Part shown: piece after piece, positions 35,755 through 45,816 of the stretch
How the letters are laid out: each line of letters begins with the position of its first letter
Position numbering within the stretch: position 1 is the stretch's first letter
The notes under the pieces: model-generated
Databases searched by the model: none
What the model was told of the DNA's origin: nothing
What the model saw: the letters and a program-made list of their open reading frames with translations, nothing else
Translations under genes and position numbers: made by a program
Assembly (NCBI RefSeq): GCF_900166635.1
Contig: NZ_LT800497.1
Span: 2,652,344-2,716,343 of the forward strand
DNA length: 64,000 nt
Source: Oceanobacillus timonensis
GTDB taxonomy: Bacteria; Bacillota; Bacilli; Bacillales; Amphibacillaceae
Direction of reading: 5' to 3'

Positions 35755-36384
35755 TTAAATTGTATCTTCCATTGTTAATTCCACCAGCAGTTTGGTCATT
35801 GTTGTCTTGGTAATCCGCCCGATTACCTCGAGACCATTTTTTGTATCCTTTACAACCGGAACACCATCAATTTGTCTGGATATAAGTTGATGGGCTACAT
35901 CAATAAGCAAATCATTTTTGCGGCAGACTGTAATATTCGGCATTCTCGTCATGATGATCGGAACCGGTACTGAGCTTAAATCCTGGCTCCCCATGCTGGC
36001 ACGTAATAAATCTTTCCGGGAAAGAACCCCTACTAAACAGGCATTTTCATTCACCACAAAAAGCGTACCGACGTCTTCTAAAAACATGGTTGATATGGCA
36101 TCATATACAGACACCTTCTCACTTACAGCTACAGGAACTTGCTGAAATTCATGCACTTTATACCGTTTGATTTTTTCTGTTAATAATTCCGAACCTGTTT
36201 TTCCCGTATAAAAATAACCTACACGGGGGCGCGCATCTAAAAAGCCGGCCATTGTCAGAATAGCTAAGTCCGGTCTCAAGGTTGCACGAGTTAAAGTTAG
36301 CTGATCTGCTATTTGCTCTCCCGTGATGGGACCGTCGGCTTTTACTATTTCTATAATCCGCTGTTGCCTCTTTGATAAGTCCAC
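35755..36384 (-). CDS. ccpN: CcpN, catabolite repressor of gluconeogenic genes
   Basis: 209 residues. An N-terminal winged helix-turn-helix (RQQRIIEIVKADGPITGEQIADQLTLTRATLRPDLAILT) is followed by two CBS domains (about 75-130 and 140-200), the first with VYDAISTMFLEDVGTLFVVN. CcpN represses gapB and pckA on glucose, sensing ATP/ADP through the CBS pair. Start ATG 36384 follows GGTGAAAAAG. The gene order ccpN-yqfL is conserved in bacilli. Confidence 0.94.
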   Translation of the reverse strand: MDLSKRQQRIIEIVKADGPITGEQIADQLTLTRATLRPDLAILTMAGFLDARPRVGYFYTGKTGSELLTEKIKRYKVHEFQQVPVAVSEKVSVYDAISTMFLEDVGTLFVVNENACLVGVLSRKDLLRASMGSQDLSSVPVPIIMTRMPNITVCRKNDLLIDVAHQLISRQIDGVPVVKDTKNGLEVIGRITKTTMTKLLVELTMEDTI

Positions 36385-36473
36385 TTTTTCACCACCTATA
36401 CTGCTGCATTATCTGCAAGCGAATATGACGATTTCTATTGCTGATTACATCAAAATGAGCATATATGAAGGAT

Positions 36474-36512
36474 AACGTACGATGCTTTCTTTATTTAAAA
36501 ACATCGTACGTT
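36474..36512. terminator. Hairpin between glyS and ccpN
   Basis: AACGTACGATG pairs with CATCGTACGTT around 17 bases. It lies about 60 bases after the glyS stop and is followed on the minus strand by ATCC, with no T-run, so it is a possible terminator or a ccpN-upstream element. Confidence 0.5.
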
Positions 36513-36569
36513 ATTATAATTCGACTCTATTCACTAAAATACCTTTTTACGAAACAAAAAGATATTTAT

Positions 36570-38645
36570 TTACGCATGCTGCTTCCAAGCTATTTTCCGT
36601 AAATCTGCATATTGCAGGATAAGTTCGGAAAGCTCGTGAATAATAGCTAAACGGTTTTTTCTTATCTCTTCATTATCGTCCATAATCATATTGTGATCAA
36701 AAAATGCATGGATATCAGCACTTAAATTTGCAAGCAGCTGCAGTGCATCTTCGCTGTGTTGTGCATCCAATTCTTCTGTATAACTTGCTTTGACTTTCTG
36801 TACCGCGTCATACAATTCTTTTTCCGAGTCTGTTTGAAAAAGGGAAGCGTTGGCTTTATGATGTTTATCTTCTACCTTATTTTCCAAATTAAGCACACGT
36901 ACCAGTGCTTCTTGGGATGATTTAAACTGTTCATTCGCTTTTTCCGCTGATAAGACATGTGCTTTTTCTACAGCAAAATGGAATACCCCTAATTGGTTAT
37001 CCGTTACAGCATGAATAATATCTGTTTCGATATTTTCTTCACGCATTAAGTATTCAGCACGGGAAACGAAAAAGGACTGTAATTCTTCTCTTGCAGAAGT
37101 GTTCAGCGTTAAATCCGAATCTTGTAATACAGCTAATGTATATTCTGTCAATGATTCAACGGTGATATTCCAATGCTGGTCTTTCAAAATCCGTAAAATT
37201 CCCATTGCTTGTCTTCTTAAACCGTAAGGATCTTGTGAACCGCTCGGGATAAGCCCAACACCAATACAGCCGGCAATTGTATCCATTTTGTCCGCAATAC
37301 TTAATACTGCTCCGACAGCCGTAGCAGGAAGACTGCCATGAGACTGTTTCGGCAAGTAATGCTCACGGATAGCTTGCGAAACGGTCTGCGTTTCTCCGAA
37401 GTACGCAGCGTATTTTTCACCCATGACACCTTGTAACTCTGTAAATTCGTTTACCATATTCGTCATTAAATCAAATTTACAAATTTCAGCAGCACGTGCA
37501 ATTTCTTCCGTTTCTTTTAATTGCAGTTCTTCTGCTAAATGACTTGCAATCTTTTGGACCCGCTGCACTTTTTCTGTATACGTGCCTAGCTTTTCCTGAA
37601 AGACAACCCGGGAAAGCTTCTCCTGGAAGAAATCAATCGAGAGCTTTTTATCTTCTTCATAGAAAAATTCCGCATCCGCAAGACGTGCCCGCAGTACCTT
37701 CTCATTCCCTCTGACAACTGTTTCCAGTTCAAAGTCGTCACCGTTCCTTACTCCGACAAATTCAGGCAACAGTACACCGTCCCGTTCCACTGGAAAATAG
37801 CGCTGATGTTCCGCCATAGAGGTAATCAGAACTTCCTTTGGCAATTCTAAGAAAGAAGAAGCAAATTTGCCCACAAATGCTGTTGGATATTCTACAAGGT
37901 TTTTTACTTCACTTAAGAGACCTTTATCCACTGGAATGTGAAATGCATTTTCCTCTTGTAAGACGTTCAACTGTGCTACAATTTTCGCTTCCCGTTTTTT
38001 GGCATCGGCGATAACATAGTTATCTTCCAGCAGCTGTTCATATTGCTTCGGTGCCTCTATGATAAGCTTCCCACCGAGAAAACGATGGCCATATGTGATA
38101 TTACTTGTATGGACATGCGCAATTTCAAACGGAATCACTTCGTTGCCATACAACGCCATTAACCAGCGTATTGGCCGTGCATAACGTAACGTTTCATTCG
38201 CCCAGCGCATATTTTTACCAAATGTAATAGACTCAATGATATCCTTAAACTCCGGAAGCAAGGACTGCACTGGTTTTCCTTCAATATATTTTTTCACATA
38301 AATATAGGAAGTTCCTTTGACTTCTTTGACGTAGATATCTTCTGTTGTTTTTCCCTGTCCTCTGGTAAAACCTTCTGCTGCTTTCGTCCAATTTCCCTGT
38401 TCATCTTTCGCAATCTTTATAGCTGGTCCTTTTACCTCTTCCTCAACCGATGCCTGACTCTCCGCTATCGCTTCTACGAGAACTGCCAATCTACGCGGGG
38501 TTGAAAAAGAAACCGCAGAAGCATAGGAAATCCGCTGCTCATCCAGCCATTGTATGGTTTTATCTAAAAATTGCTGCTCTGCGTCATCTATAAAGCGGGC
38601 CGGAAGCTCCTCTAACCCGATTTCAATCAATACATCCTGTGCCAC
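36570..38645 (-). CDS. glyS: Glycyl-tRNA synthetase beta subunit
   Basis: 691 residues. N-terminal LIEIGLEELPARF is the family signature. The long body includes the HD-like domain and the C-terminal tRNA-binding (anticodon/DALR-like) part. It forms an alpha2-beta2 enzyme with GlyQ to charge tRNA-Gly. The start follows glyQ by one base, so the two are translated together, and both are under the T-box in front of glyQ. Confidence 0.97.
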   Translation of the reverse strand: MAQDVLIEIGLEELPARFIDDAEQQFLDKTIQWLDEQRISYASAVSFSTPRRLAVLVEAIAESQASVEEEVKGPAIKIAKDEQGNWTKAAEGFTRGQGKTTEDIYVKEVKGTSYIYVKKYIEGKPVQSLLPEFKDIIESITFGKNMRWANETLRYARPIRWLMALYGNEVIPFEIAHVHTSNITYGHRFLGGKLIIEAPKQYEQLLEDNYVIADAKKREAKIVAQLNVLQEENAFHIPVDKGLLSEVKNLVEYPTAFVGKFASSFLELPKEVLITSMAEHQRYFPVERDGVLLPEFVGVRNGDDFELETVVRGNEKVLRARLADAEFFYEEDKKLSIDFFQEKLSRVVFQEKLGTYTEKVQRVQKIASHLAEELQLKETEEIARAAEICKFDLMTNMVNEFTELQGVMGEKYAAYFGETQTVSQAIREHYLPKQSHGSLPATAVGAVLSIADKMDTIAGCIGVGLIPSGSQDPYGLRRQAMGILRILKDQHWNITVESLTEYTLAVLQDSDLTLNTSAREELQSFFVSRAEYLMREENIETDIIHAVTDNQLGVFHFAVEKAHVLSAEKANEQFKSSQEALVRVLNLENKVEDKHHKANASLFQTDSEKELYDAVQKVKASYTEELDAQHSEDALQLLANLSADIHAFFDHNMIMDDNEEIRKNRLAIIHELSELILQYADLRKIAWKQHA

Positions 38646-38646
38646 C

Positions 38647-39525
38647 TTAGTTTGCCTCCTTTTTCAACATTGGAAAACCTAATTTTTCGCGTTCTTGAAC
38701 ATAAACTTTTGAAATGCTGCGGGCAAGATTACGAATACGGCTGATATAACCTGTTCTTTCTGTTACCGAAATAACCCCTTTCGCATCTAACAAATTAAAC
38801 GTATGCGAACATTTTAAAACATAATCGTACGCCGGAAAGACAAGTCCATGTTCCATAGTCGTTCTTGCTTCCTGTTCATATTTCGTAAACAAATCAAATA
38901 ACATATCCGTATTGGATGTCTCAAATGTATAGACAGAATGTTCATATTCAGGCTGATAGAAAATATCACGGAGAGTTACACCATTATTCCACTCTAAATC
39001 AAATACATTTTCTTTATCCTGAATGTAAGATGCTAACCGTTCAATGCCATATGTTAGTTCAACTGTTACCGGATTGGCTTCCAAACCGCCAATTTGCTGG
39101 AAGTAAGTAAATTGCGTAATTTCCATTCCATCTAACCATACTTCCCAGCCTAGACCGGCTGCACCGAGTGTCGGATTCTCCCAGTTATCCTCTACAAAGC
39201 GAATATCGTGCTTGAGCGGGTCAATCCCGAGCTTTTTCAGCGACTCTAAATACAGTTCTTGAATATTTTCCGGAGAAGGTTTCATAATGACTTGAAATTG
39301 ATGGTGCTGATACAAACGATTCGGGTTTTTCCCGTATCTGCCATCTGCCGGACGTCTGGAAGGTTCTACATAAGCAACATTCCACGGCTCTGGTCCTAAG
39401 CTGCGCAGTAATGTCATTGGAGACATCGTTCCTGCACCTTTTTCTGTGTCGTATGCTTGCATTAAGATACAATTTTGTTCTGACCAATGATTTTGTAATG
39501 TTAAAATCATTTCCTGGATATTCAT
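38647..39525 (-). CDS. glyQ: Glycyl-tRNA synthetase alpha subunit
   Basis: 292 residues with the class II synthetase core: [13 protein letters not shown] at the start, [39 protein letters not shown] (motif 2 region), [19 protein letters not shown] and [15 protein letters not shown] (motif 3). Ribosome site AAAGGAGTGGAG precedes ATG 39525. It makes glycyl-adenylate in the alpha2-beta2 enzyme. Expression is controlled by the glycine-tRNA-sensing T-box just upstream. Confidence 0.98.
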   Translation of the reverse strand: MNIQEMILTLQNHWSEQNCILMQAYDTEKGAGTMSPMTLLRSLGPEPWNVAYVEPSRRPADGRYGKNPNRLYQHHQFQVIMKPSPENIQELYLESLKKLGIDPLKHDIRFVEDNWENPTLGAAGLGWEVWLDGMEITQFTYFQQIGGLEANPVTVELTYGIERLASYIQDKENVFDLEWNNGVTLRDIFYQPEYEHSVYTFETSNTDMLFDLFTKYEQEARTTMEHGLVFPAYDYVLKCSHTFNLLDAKGVISVTERTGYISRIRNLARSISKVYVQEREKLGFPMLKKEAN

Positions 39526-39590
39526 TTACTCCACTCCTTTAAATGGGAAAGAAATTTGCTGTAAGGATAGACAGGGTTTTAAAACGAAAC

Positions 39591-39790
39591 AAAAAGCCGT
39601 CCCTATGTCTGTCATCCAAACAGACATAGGGACGGCTTCAACCGCGGTTCCACCCTACTTGCTCCCGTTTCTGAGAGCCGCTTTTCATTTCTGCTGCTCC
39701 AAAGCTCCTTCCTGAAACCCCTGTAAATCCGGCTCACACCGTCCCGGAATCGCTTGTTACGGAAAATATTTCAGTACTTTTCTTTATCAT
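39591..39790 (-). promoter_or_regulatory. T-box leader of glyQS
   Basis: On the minus strand the T-box core AGGGTGGAACCGCGG (39638-39653) is followed by an antiterminator/terminator region, with a perfect long terminator stem AGCCGTCCCTATGTCTGT (39595-39637) and TTTTTG. Upstream, CTGAAA and TTTCAG bracket a single Stem I; the leader is short, as in other glyQS T-boxes that lack Stem II. Uncharged tRNA-Gly would stabilise the antiterminator and allow glyQS transcription. I could not assign the specifier codon with confidence. Confidence 0.92.
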
Positions 39791-39911
39791 CACAGTTTTA
39801 TTTCATCATCATATTAGATTTCTTTAAACAGCATTATCACAAAAAATCCACTATTGCATAAAAATTTCACTATATGTACAAATCATACTCCATTCCCCTG
39901 TTGCTTGTCAA

Positions 39912-40658
39912 TTATTCCTTAAATAAATCAAGCTGATCCAAAAACTTCCGTGACTTAATATAATATCCTCCATAGCGATCATAGTATTCCTTTAAAATGG
40001 TCTGGAGCAATGTCACATTCTCCGGTTTCATCCGGATAGTGCCGATGCGTTCTAATTCTACTTCAGAAAAAAGATATAACAATCTGGCCAGTTTCGTGGA
40101 AAGTTCGATTGCTTCCGGGTCGATATGACGGCATGCAGGACATAGAAACCCGCCCTCTACAACAGAAAATACAAAAGGCTGTTGTGTACTTCCGCAGTTC
40201 AGACATTGATTTAAAACCGGGGCAAATCCGGCTGTTTTATACAGTTTCAATTCATACATAATAATCGGAATTTCTGCTTGTTCATTTTCTTCAATCCACG
40301 TTACTGTCTGTTGAAATTGTTCAAATAAATATGGATCTGCATGTTTATTCTCTACCAGTTTATCTGTAAGTTCTGCTATATAGGAGCAGTAAGCTGTTTT
40401 CACAAAATCTTCACGGATGCTTCGATGTGAATGCAATATTTCACCTTGCTGTATGGTGCTCAGTCCACTGCTCATATAGACGAAAAAGCGGGTGAAAACG
40501 AATGGCTGCGTAACGGCAGCCATTCGGCTTTTCGGCTTTTTTGCACCTTTTGCCAGCGCCTGAAATTTACCGACTTTTCCGCTGTAGATTGTTACTAATT
40601 TATGCGTTTCACCATAATCTTTTGTTTTTAATACCATACCATCTATCTGTTCCAACAT
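39912..40658 (-). CDS. recO: DNA repair protein RecO
   Basis: 248 residues. N-terminal OB-fold starting EQIDGMVLKTKDYGETHKLVTIYS, then a helical domain and a zinc finger built from CLNCGS and FLCPACRH (about 166-197). RecO works with RecR and RecF to load RecA on SSB-coated DNA and anneal strands. B. subtilis recO is 255 residues. The gene lies between glyQS and era-yqzL in the order usual for bacilli. Confidence 0.94.
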   Translation of the reverse strand: MLEQIDGMVLKTKDYGETHKLVTIYSGKVGKFQALAKGAKKPKSRMAAVTQPFVFTRFFVYMSSGLSTIQQGEILHSHRSIREDFVKTAYCSYIAELTDKLVENKHADPYLFEQFQQTVTWIEENEQAEIPIIMYELKLYKTAGFAPVLNQCLNCGSTQQPFVFSVVEGGFLCPACRHIDPEAIELSTKLARLLYLFSEVELERIGTIRMKPENVTLLQTILKEYYDRYGGYYIKSRKFLDQLDLFKE

Positions 40659-40792
40659 ATTCCATCACCCGGCCTTACTTTATATTGAACAGAAAATATA
40701 AACGTTCTCTAAAAAATATCTGAGGTACATGTTCAAAAAGCTGGTCTATTTCAGAAATGCTCCCTTATCATTTTACACTCTTGAACATTCGC

Positions 40793-40954
40793 TTAGAAAG
40801 ATGGCAAGTCCATACCTTTAGAGGCAGCAGAGTCTGCCTGATTATTTTGTTCCTGTTCCGGGTTTAATTCTTCTTGCTGCTCCAATTCTTTTAGTAATAA
40901 ATAGGTTTCAATGTTTCCTGTTTGATAAAATAAATTCCATGTTGCATTTAACAC
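40793..40954 (-). CDS. yqzL: YqzL family small protein
   Basis: 53 residues from a GTG start at 40954 (GGCGGGG ten bases upstream). The N-terminal 25 residues LNATWNLFYQTGNIETYLLLKELE match the YqzL pattern; the rest is rich in Gln, Glu and Asn. B. subtilis yqzL (47 residues) lies between era and recO, and here it lies between the same genes. Function unknown. Confidence 0.85.
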   Translation of the reverse strand: MLNATWNLFYQTGNIETYLLLKELEQQEELNPEQEQNNQADSAASKGMDLPSF

Positions 40955-41148
40955 AAGAAACCCCGCCTTTCCAATTTATTTTTTACTAAACATTAGCACT
41001 CGCTAAAAGTGCAGCTTCATATTAAAAATCCCGCTTCTTCTATAGGTTGGTTCGATTTTGTTGTTTTCATTAGTATTAAAAATTACCATCTTTACAAAGA
41101 TGTTCAAGAAATAATGAAATGTGACATTCTCTATGTTGAACACATCTC

Positions 41149-42051
41149 TTAATACTCATCAAGCCGGAAACCATATTCGTGTAATTGACTCTGTCTGTTT
41201 CTCCAATCTTTTTTCACTTTTACCCACAATTCTAAATATACTTTCGATCCGAGCAATGCTTCTATATCACGGCGTGACTGATGACCGATTTTTTTCAGCA
41301 TGCTCCCTTGCTTACCGATTAAGATTCCTTTTTGTGAACTTCTTTCCGTAATAATAGTTGCCTGCACAAGCAATTTCTCATTTTCATTTCTTTCTATACC
41401 TTCAATAACCACAGCAATCGAATGAGGGATTTCTTCCTTGGTATGATGTAATACTTTTTCACGGATAAGCTCCGAAATAATAAATCTTTCCGGGTGATCT
41501 GTTATTTGATCCTCCGGATAATATTGCGGACCTTCAGACATATTTTCTGCAAGTACATCCAATAAATGATTCACATTATTTCCTTCCAGTGCAGATATTG
41601 GAATGATTTCAGCAAATGCATACAAGTCCTTATATTGGTCAATCATCTGCATGAGCTTTTCCGGTTGAATTTTATCGATTTTATTAATAACCAGATAAAC
41701 AGGCTGTTTTACTTTTTGCAGTAAATCAATAATGTATTGATCTCCACGGCCATAGCCTTCATCTGCGTTAATCATGAATAAAATGCTATCCACTTCATTC
41801 AACGTATCCTCTGCTACCTGTACCATAAAATCACCCAATTTGTGCTTTGGTTTATGGATTCCCGGCGTATCAATGAAAATCATTTGATATTCTTTCGTAG
41901 TTAAAACACCCTGTATTTTATTTCTTGTCGTTTGCGCTTTATCACTCATTATGGCTACTTTTTGTCCGATAACCCGATTCATAAAAGTCGATTTTCCAAC
42001 ATTTGGTCTGCCGATAATTGCAATAAATCCTGATTTAAATTGATTTGTCAT
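41149..42051 (-). CDS. era: GTPase Era
   Basis: 300 residues. G1 [10 protein letters not shown] near residue 15, G2 around [10 protein letters not shown]3 [10 protein letters not shown]4 NKIDKI and G5 SALEGNN. The C-terminal KH domain with [34 protein letters not shown] binds the 3' end of 16S rRNA. It assists 30S subunit maturation. The gene is separated from dgkA by a 620-base gap that holds a terminator and two repeats, so it is probably transcribed from its own promoter. Confidence 0.97.
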   Translation of the reverse strand: MTNQFKSGFIAIIGRPNVGKSTFMNRVIGQKVAIMSDKAQTTRNKIQGVLTTKEYQMIFIDTPGIHKPKHKLGDFMVQVAEDTLNEVDSILFMINADEGYGRGDQYIIDLLQKVKQPVYLVINKIDKIQPEKLMQMIDQYKDLYAFAEIIPISALEGNNVNHLLDVLAENMSEGPQYYPEDQITDHPERFIISELIREKVLHHTKEEIPHSIAVVIEGIERNENEKLLVQATIITERSSQKGILIGKQGSMLKKIGHQSRRDIEALLGSKVYLELWVKVKKDWRNRQSQLHEYGFRLDEY

Positions 42052-42158
42052 GCTGCTTTCCTCCGAATTCCTATTGTTTACTTGTTACCTATCATACTAC
42101 ATTTTTTAGTTGGTTTCACTATATCGACAAAACCTTTAATAAAGATACAATGAATTAC

Positions 42159-42192
42159 AAAAAGGGAAGTTTTTATAAAAACTTCCCTTTTT
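42159..42192. terminator. Terminator-like perfect hairpin upstream of era
   Basis: AAAAAGGGAAGTTTT pairs with its complement around a three-base loop and has T-runs on both strands. It would stop transcripts from dgkA before era. Confidence 0.8.
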
Positions 42193-42229
42193 GTCTATTA
42201 TATAACTTGAAATTAATATTTCACTTTCT

Positions 42230-42345
42230 GACGCTCGCTGCGGAAAAACACTACGCTAGTTCGTTTTATCGATATTTACCTGTATCGAATATTATTTTTA
42301 AAAAAATAATTAACCTGACAACATCGATTATCACAGTCCCAACCT
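42230..42345 (-). repeat. Intergenic repeat, internally deleted form (copy B)
   Basis: It shares with copy A (1047-1159) a 16-base identical block (42309-42324) and AACTAGCG (42254-42261 on the minus strand) with the same 47-base spacing. After AACTAGCG the minus strand reads TAGTGTTTTTCCGCAGCG; its TTTTTCCGCAGCG is what would pair with CGGAGGAAAAA of copy A. Copy B therefore looks like left flank plus right arm with the middle of the palindrome deleted. Confidence 0.6.
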
Positions 42346-42410
42346 CAAGATGTTACGTTCTTAGTCTGCCATAGGAATGGCTTCAACTATTTCAACCGTG
42401 TAGAATACCC

Positions 42411-42548
42411 CACTAGCGGAGGCGGACCGTTTTGACTCCTGAGGGATCAGCACCATCTGAAGATGCCCTTTTGCCAAGCGTTCTTCTTGGCAAAAGTTAG
42501 CTGAAGAGCGTGCCCCTAGGAAAGCAAAACGGTCCACCGCAGCGGTAG
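42411..42548. repeat. Large intergenic palindrome (copy C)
   Basis: The outer arms GCGGAGGCGGACCGTTTTG and CAAAACGGTCCACCGCAGCGG pair almost throughout. A perfect inner hairpin CTTTTGCCAAG/CTTGGCAAAAG (42468-42496) has a 7-base loop. The left arm starts ACTAGCGGAGG and reaches GACTCCTG after 11 bases, exactly as in copy A, so both belong to one family with exchangeable stem sequence. No reading frame is seen in it; it resembles GC-rich palindromes common between Bacillaceae genes. Confidence 0.8.
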
Positions 42549-42673
42549 CCTTACACCTTACCTTCTACTCTTTGGCAACAGATGTATGGAAGAAACTCCC
42601 CCTATTTCTATAGAATTGAAGTTACTCTAAAAAGTGAGAAAGTGAAGTTCAATTTATATAGAAATATATACCA
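42549..42673. other. Remainder of the dgkA-era gap
   Basis: No gene seen. B. subtilis has cdd (cytidine deaminase) between era and dgkA; no trace of it is readable here. The space is instead filled by the terminator and repeats listed above. Confidence 0.5.
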
Positions 42674-43048
42674 TCACAGCAATTGCATGATCTTAGGGCC
42701 GAATACAAGGACTCCGACGACAACGGAAATAATCGCTGTCACCAGCACGACGCCTGCTGCGATATCTTTTATTTCTTTTATCCGTTCATCATAACCCGGT
42801 TGGGTAAAATCCATAATCCGCTCAATGACACTGTTTATCATTTCTGTAATAAGTACAAGACCTATCGTCAATAAAATAACTGCCCATTCGATGAGAGAAA
42901 GATGGAAAAAGAAACCAGCTGCAACCACGAGTGCAGTCGCGGTCAGATGCAGTTGAAAATTAGATTCCTTTTTCACAACCGTTTTTAGTCCTGCCCAAGC
43001 AAAACGGAATCCTACAACGTGTTTCTTACCTTTCAATGCCAAATGCAC
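42674..43048 (-). CDS. dgkA: Diacylglycerol/undecaprenol kinase family protein
   Basis: 124 residues with three membrane helices. The family core is visible as [21 protein letters not shown] near the N-terminus and [15 protein letters not shown] with the catalytic and metal-binding glutamates, followed by [23 protein letters not shown]. In bacilli this enzyme phosphorylates undecaprenol. It overlaps the end of ybeY by 23 bases and is followed by a terminator. Confidence 0.94.
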   Translation of the reverse strand: MHLALKGKKHVVGFRFAWAGLKTVVKKESNFQLHLTATALVVAAGFFFHLSLIEWAVILLTIGLVLITEMINSVIERIMDFTQPGYDERIKEIKDIAAGVVLVTAIISVVVGVLVFGPKIMQLL

Positions 43049-43490
43049 CTAAGATATCATCTTGTCTCTGAAACATTTTCTGCTCATCTTCTGTATTCAT
43101 ATGATCGTATCCAAGCAGATGTAAGAATCCGTGTAATGCTAAAAAGGCCAGCTCTCTCTCAAAGCTGTGATTATATTCTTCCGCTTGCTCTTTTGCCTTA
43201 TCAATTGAAATAATAATATCCCCAAGCACAACTGGTAAACCTTCTCCGACAATTTCAAGCTCTTCCTCTTCCATTTCCTGCATTGCAAATGAAATAACAT
43301 CTGTCGGTTTATCTTTACCACGATAATCTCTGTTAATCACTTGAATCTGTTCATTATCGACAAAACTGATGGAAATCTCTGCTTCCGAAGCGACATTCTC
43401 TTCTTTCCCGGCAAAGGTAAGCAGTTTTTCGATCAGTTCTTTATGTTGATCTGACACAGCATGTGTTTCATCCTGAAAATCAATAAGCAT
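43026..43490 (-). CDS. ybeY: Endoribonuclease YbeY (rRNA maturation factor)
   Basis: 154 residues. The metal-binding motif [17 protein letters not shown] has the three histidines of the UPF0054 family. Upstream, [19 protein letters not shown] is equally typical. It takes part in 16S rRNA 3' processing and 70S quality control. Its ATG overlaps the pgpH stop by one base, so it is translated with pgpH. Confidence 0.95.
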   Translation of the reverse strand: MLIDFQDETHAVSDQHKELIEKLLTFAGKEENVASEAEISISFVDNEQIQVINRDYRGKDKPTDVISFAMQEMEEEELEIVGEGLPVVLGDIIISIDKAKEQAEEYNHSFERELAFLALHGFLHLLGYDHMNTEDEQKMFQRQDDILGAFGIER

Positions 43491-45613
43491 TATTTATCGC
43501 CTTCCTTCTTCGGATACTGAATTCTGGAATGGAAAATCCCTTTCACAGAATCACAAACCGTATGTTGAATGATTTTTAACTCCCTTAATGTTAAAGGACT
43601 GTTATCTAATTGTCCATCTGAAATTTTACTATTAATAATGGAAGCAACGATGGAATCAATTTGTTCCATTGTCGGTTCCTGTAGGGATCGAACTGCCGGC
43701 TCCACCGAATCACAAATACAGATAATCGCCGTTTCCTTTGTTTCCGGCTTTGGTCCAGGATACCTGAAGTCCGCTTCATCTGTTTCCGGGTCCAGATCCT
43801 TTGCCTTCATGTAAAAGAATTGAACACAGGAATTGGAATGATGCTGCTTCGCGATATCAATGATTTCCTCAGGCATTTTATGCGCTTTTAATAAATTGCC
43901 CCCGTCCGTTGTATGCCGGATAATGATATCGGCACTTTCTTTAGGCGGTAATTTATCGTGTGGATTTTTATTCGGCATTTGATTCTCAATAAAAAATTCC
44001 GGCCGCACCGTTTTACCGATATCATGATAATAGGCTCCTACCCGTGCCAATAAACCATTTGCCCCAACCGCTTCACAAGCTGTCTCGCTGATATTCGCCA
44101 CCATAACCGAGTGATGATATGTTCCAGGCGCTTCCACCAGCAGCCTTTTTAAGAGCGGCTGATTGGGATTAGCTAACTGCAGGAGTTTCATATCTGTCAA
44201 CGTTCCTAAAAAGCTTTCAAATAATGGTAATAACCCAATTGCCAAAACAGCAGAAAGAAATGCAGCTATCATGCCAAAACCAAGGTATAAAAACACATCA
44301 ACCCATGTATACTTTTCAAAAGACAGGAATAGAAATAGAGTAATGACAGCAGAATGGATGATAAATAATCCAATTGCTGTTTTTAAAATAACAAGACGCT
44401 CACTCCATTTCTTCATCAGCATAATCGCAGCAAGCTGTGAAAATAGGAAATAAACAGCTGCTTCTACATGCAACATCCCGGCAATGTAGTTATTAAACAT
44501 AAACGCTGCTAATACAGCATATAAGATGCCCAAGCGGATGGCTGAACGTTCGCTGATTAATACTTTTAATAAAATAGCAATAGCTGCAATCGGCGTCACT
44601 AAATATAATGCATTCGACTGGTCAAAGAAATAACTCTGAATCTTCATAATGAAAATAGCCAGCATACTCAATAATAAAACAGCAGTAATCGGCAGTACAC
44701 TCCAATTGTTATTTTTAGCAATTTGCAGGCATTCCATTCCAAAAAAGTAAGCGATAATAGCTGCCAGAAATCCTAATGCAAGAAGGGGATATATATTTCC
44801 TTCTTGTGATAATACTCCTACCAATTCAAGCTGTTCATAGATTTCATTTGTAATTGTCTGCCCTTCACGAACGATGGTTTCTCCAGCTCGGATAATTACT
44901 GGATCGACAAGCGTCGCAGCATCCTTTTTCTCCTGGGCGGTTGCCTCATAATCAAAAAATGAATTTTCTACTACAGCGAATGCGGCTAACTCCCTTAAAG
45001 CTTCCTGTAAATTTGCATTTACATCTAAATCCATTAAATCTCGTTCAATATTTGTTACTGCAGATTGAATATTCCCTGTCCGTATCCCTTGATTTAATAC
45101 CTTTTCCAAACTCTGCGAATGGGCCGTATCCGCTTCTTCTAAATCTGCCTCTGACTGCTGCAATAATAAAAGGAATGTGTCTTCTGAAATTTCTGTGTTG
45201 ATTTCTTCTGAGAGCAGCGACCTTAACTCCGTTACTTCTTCCTGATACGATTCTTCCGACTCCTCATTATATTCTTCTTTTATGGTTATGATAGCTTCAA
45301 AGATTTCATTAATATAATTTAATCTTTCTTCCGTTACTTCGTCAGAGATACTGTATCGATCAGGGACAGCATTGACCGCTTCTCTGATTCGATGGTCTGT
45401 TTCCTGTTCATCCTCAATTGTTATCGGCGACCGTATTGTTTCTTCAGAGATAGCAAAACGCTGAATATCATATGTATTGGTACGCACATTATCCAATAAA
45501 GTTATAAAAACAATGACACCGATAATAAGTGCCGGAATAATCGCAATGAAATATTTACGTCTGTTTTTAAAAAAAGAAAGGACTTTCTTCCATCTTTTTT
45601 TCAACACTTTCAC
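43490..45613 (-). CDS. pgpH: Cyclic-di-AMP phosphodiesterase PgpH (7TM-HD family)
   Basis: 707 residues. An N-terminal membrane helix leads to a large extracellular domain (about 45-270), then seven helices (about 275-470), then a cytoplasmic HD domain with [26 protein letters not shown] and HHSNS. It splits c-di-AMP and so affects potassium and cell-wall homeostasis. B. subtilis PgpH is 711 residues. It stands between phoH and ybeY in conserved order. Confidence 0.95.
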   Translation of the reverse strand: MKVLKKRWKKVLSFFKNRRKYFIAIIPALIIGVIVFITLLDNVRTNTYDIQRFAISEETIRSPITIEDEQETDHRIREAVNAVPDRYSISDEVTEERLNYINEIFEAIITIKEEYNEESEESYQEEVTELRSLLSEEINTEISEDTFLLLLQQSEADLEEADTAHSQSLEKVLNQGIRTGNIQSAVTNIERDLMDLDVNANLQEALRELAAFAVVENSFFDYEATAQEKKDAATLVDPVIIRAGETIVREGQTITNEIYEQLELVGVLSQEGNIYPLLALGFLAAIIAYFFGMECLQIAKNNNWSVLPITAVLLLSMLAIFIMKIQSYFFDQSNALYLVTPIAAIAILLKVLISERSAIRLGILYAVLAAFMFNNYIAGMLHVEAAVYFLFSQLAAIMLMKKWSERLVILKTAIGLFIIHSAVITLFLFLSFEKYTWVDVFLYLGFGMIAAFLSAVLAIGLLPLFESFLGTLTDMKLLQLANPNQPLLKRLLVEAPGTYHHSVMVANISETACEAVGANGLLARVGAYYHDIGKTVRPEFFIENQMPNKNPHDKLPPKESADIIIRHTTDGGNLLKAHKMPEEIIDIAKQHHSNSCVQFFYMKAKDLDPETDEADFRYPGPKPETKETAIICICDSVEPAVRSLQEPTMEQIDSIVASIINSKISDGQLDNSPLTLRELKIIQHTVCDSVKGIFHSRIQYPKKEGDK

Positions 45614-45786
45614 CTCATCCTGTGTTTGTTGCCGTCTGTATTTGATTCGCTATAGGCTATTGAGTTTGACGGATACGATTGTTGTGCCGCAGCCAACAAA
45701 AGGACACACTAAAAACATTCATTGAACTTACCTGTATATGTATGGTTAAAGCAAGGATATTTCAAAATCGCTTATCATGAACAACA

Positions 45787-45816
45787 AGGATGAGACGTTC
45801 TGTTGTCTCATCCTTC
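45787..45816 (-). terminator. Hairpin overlapping the phoH stop
   Basis: AAGGATGAGAC pairs with GTCTCATCCTT around eight bases; the phoH TGA lies in the stem. The T-tract on the minus strand is weak (CTTGTTGTTC). Confidence 0.65.
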
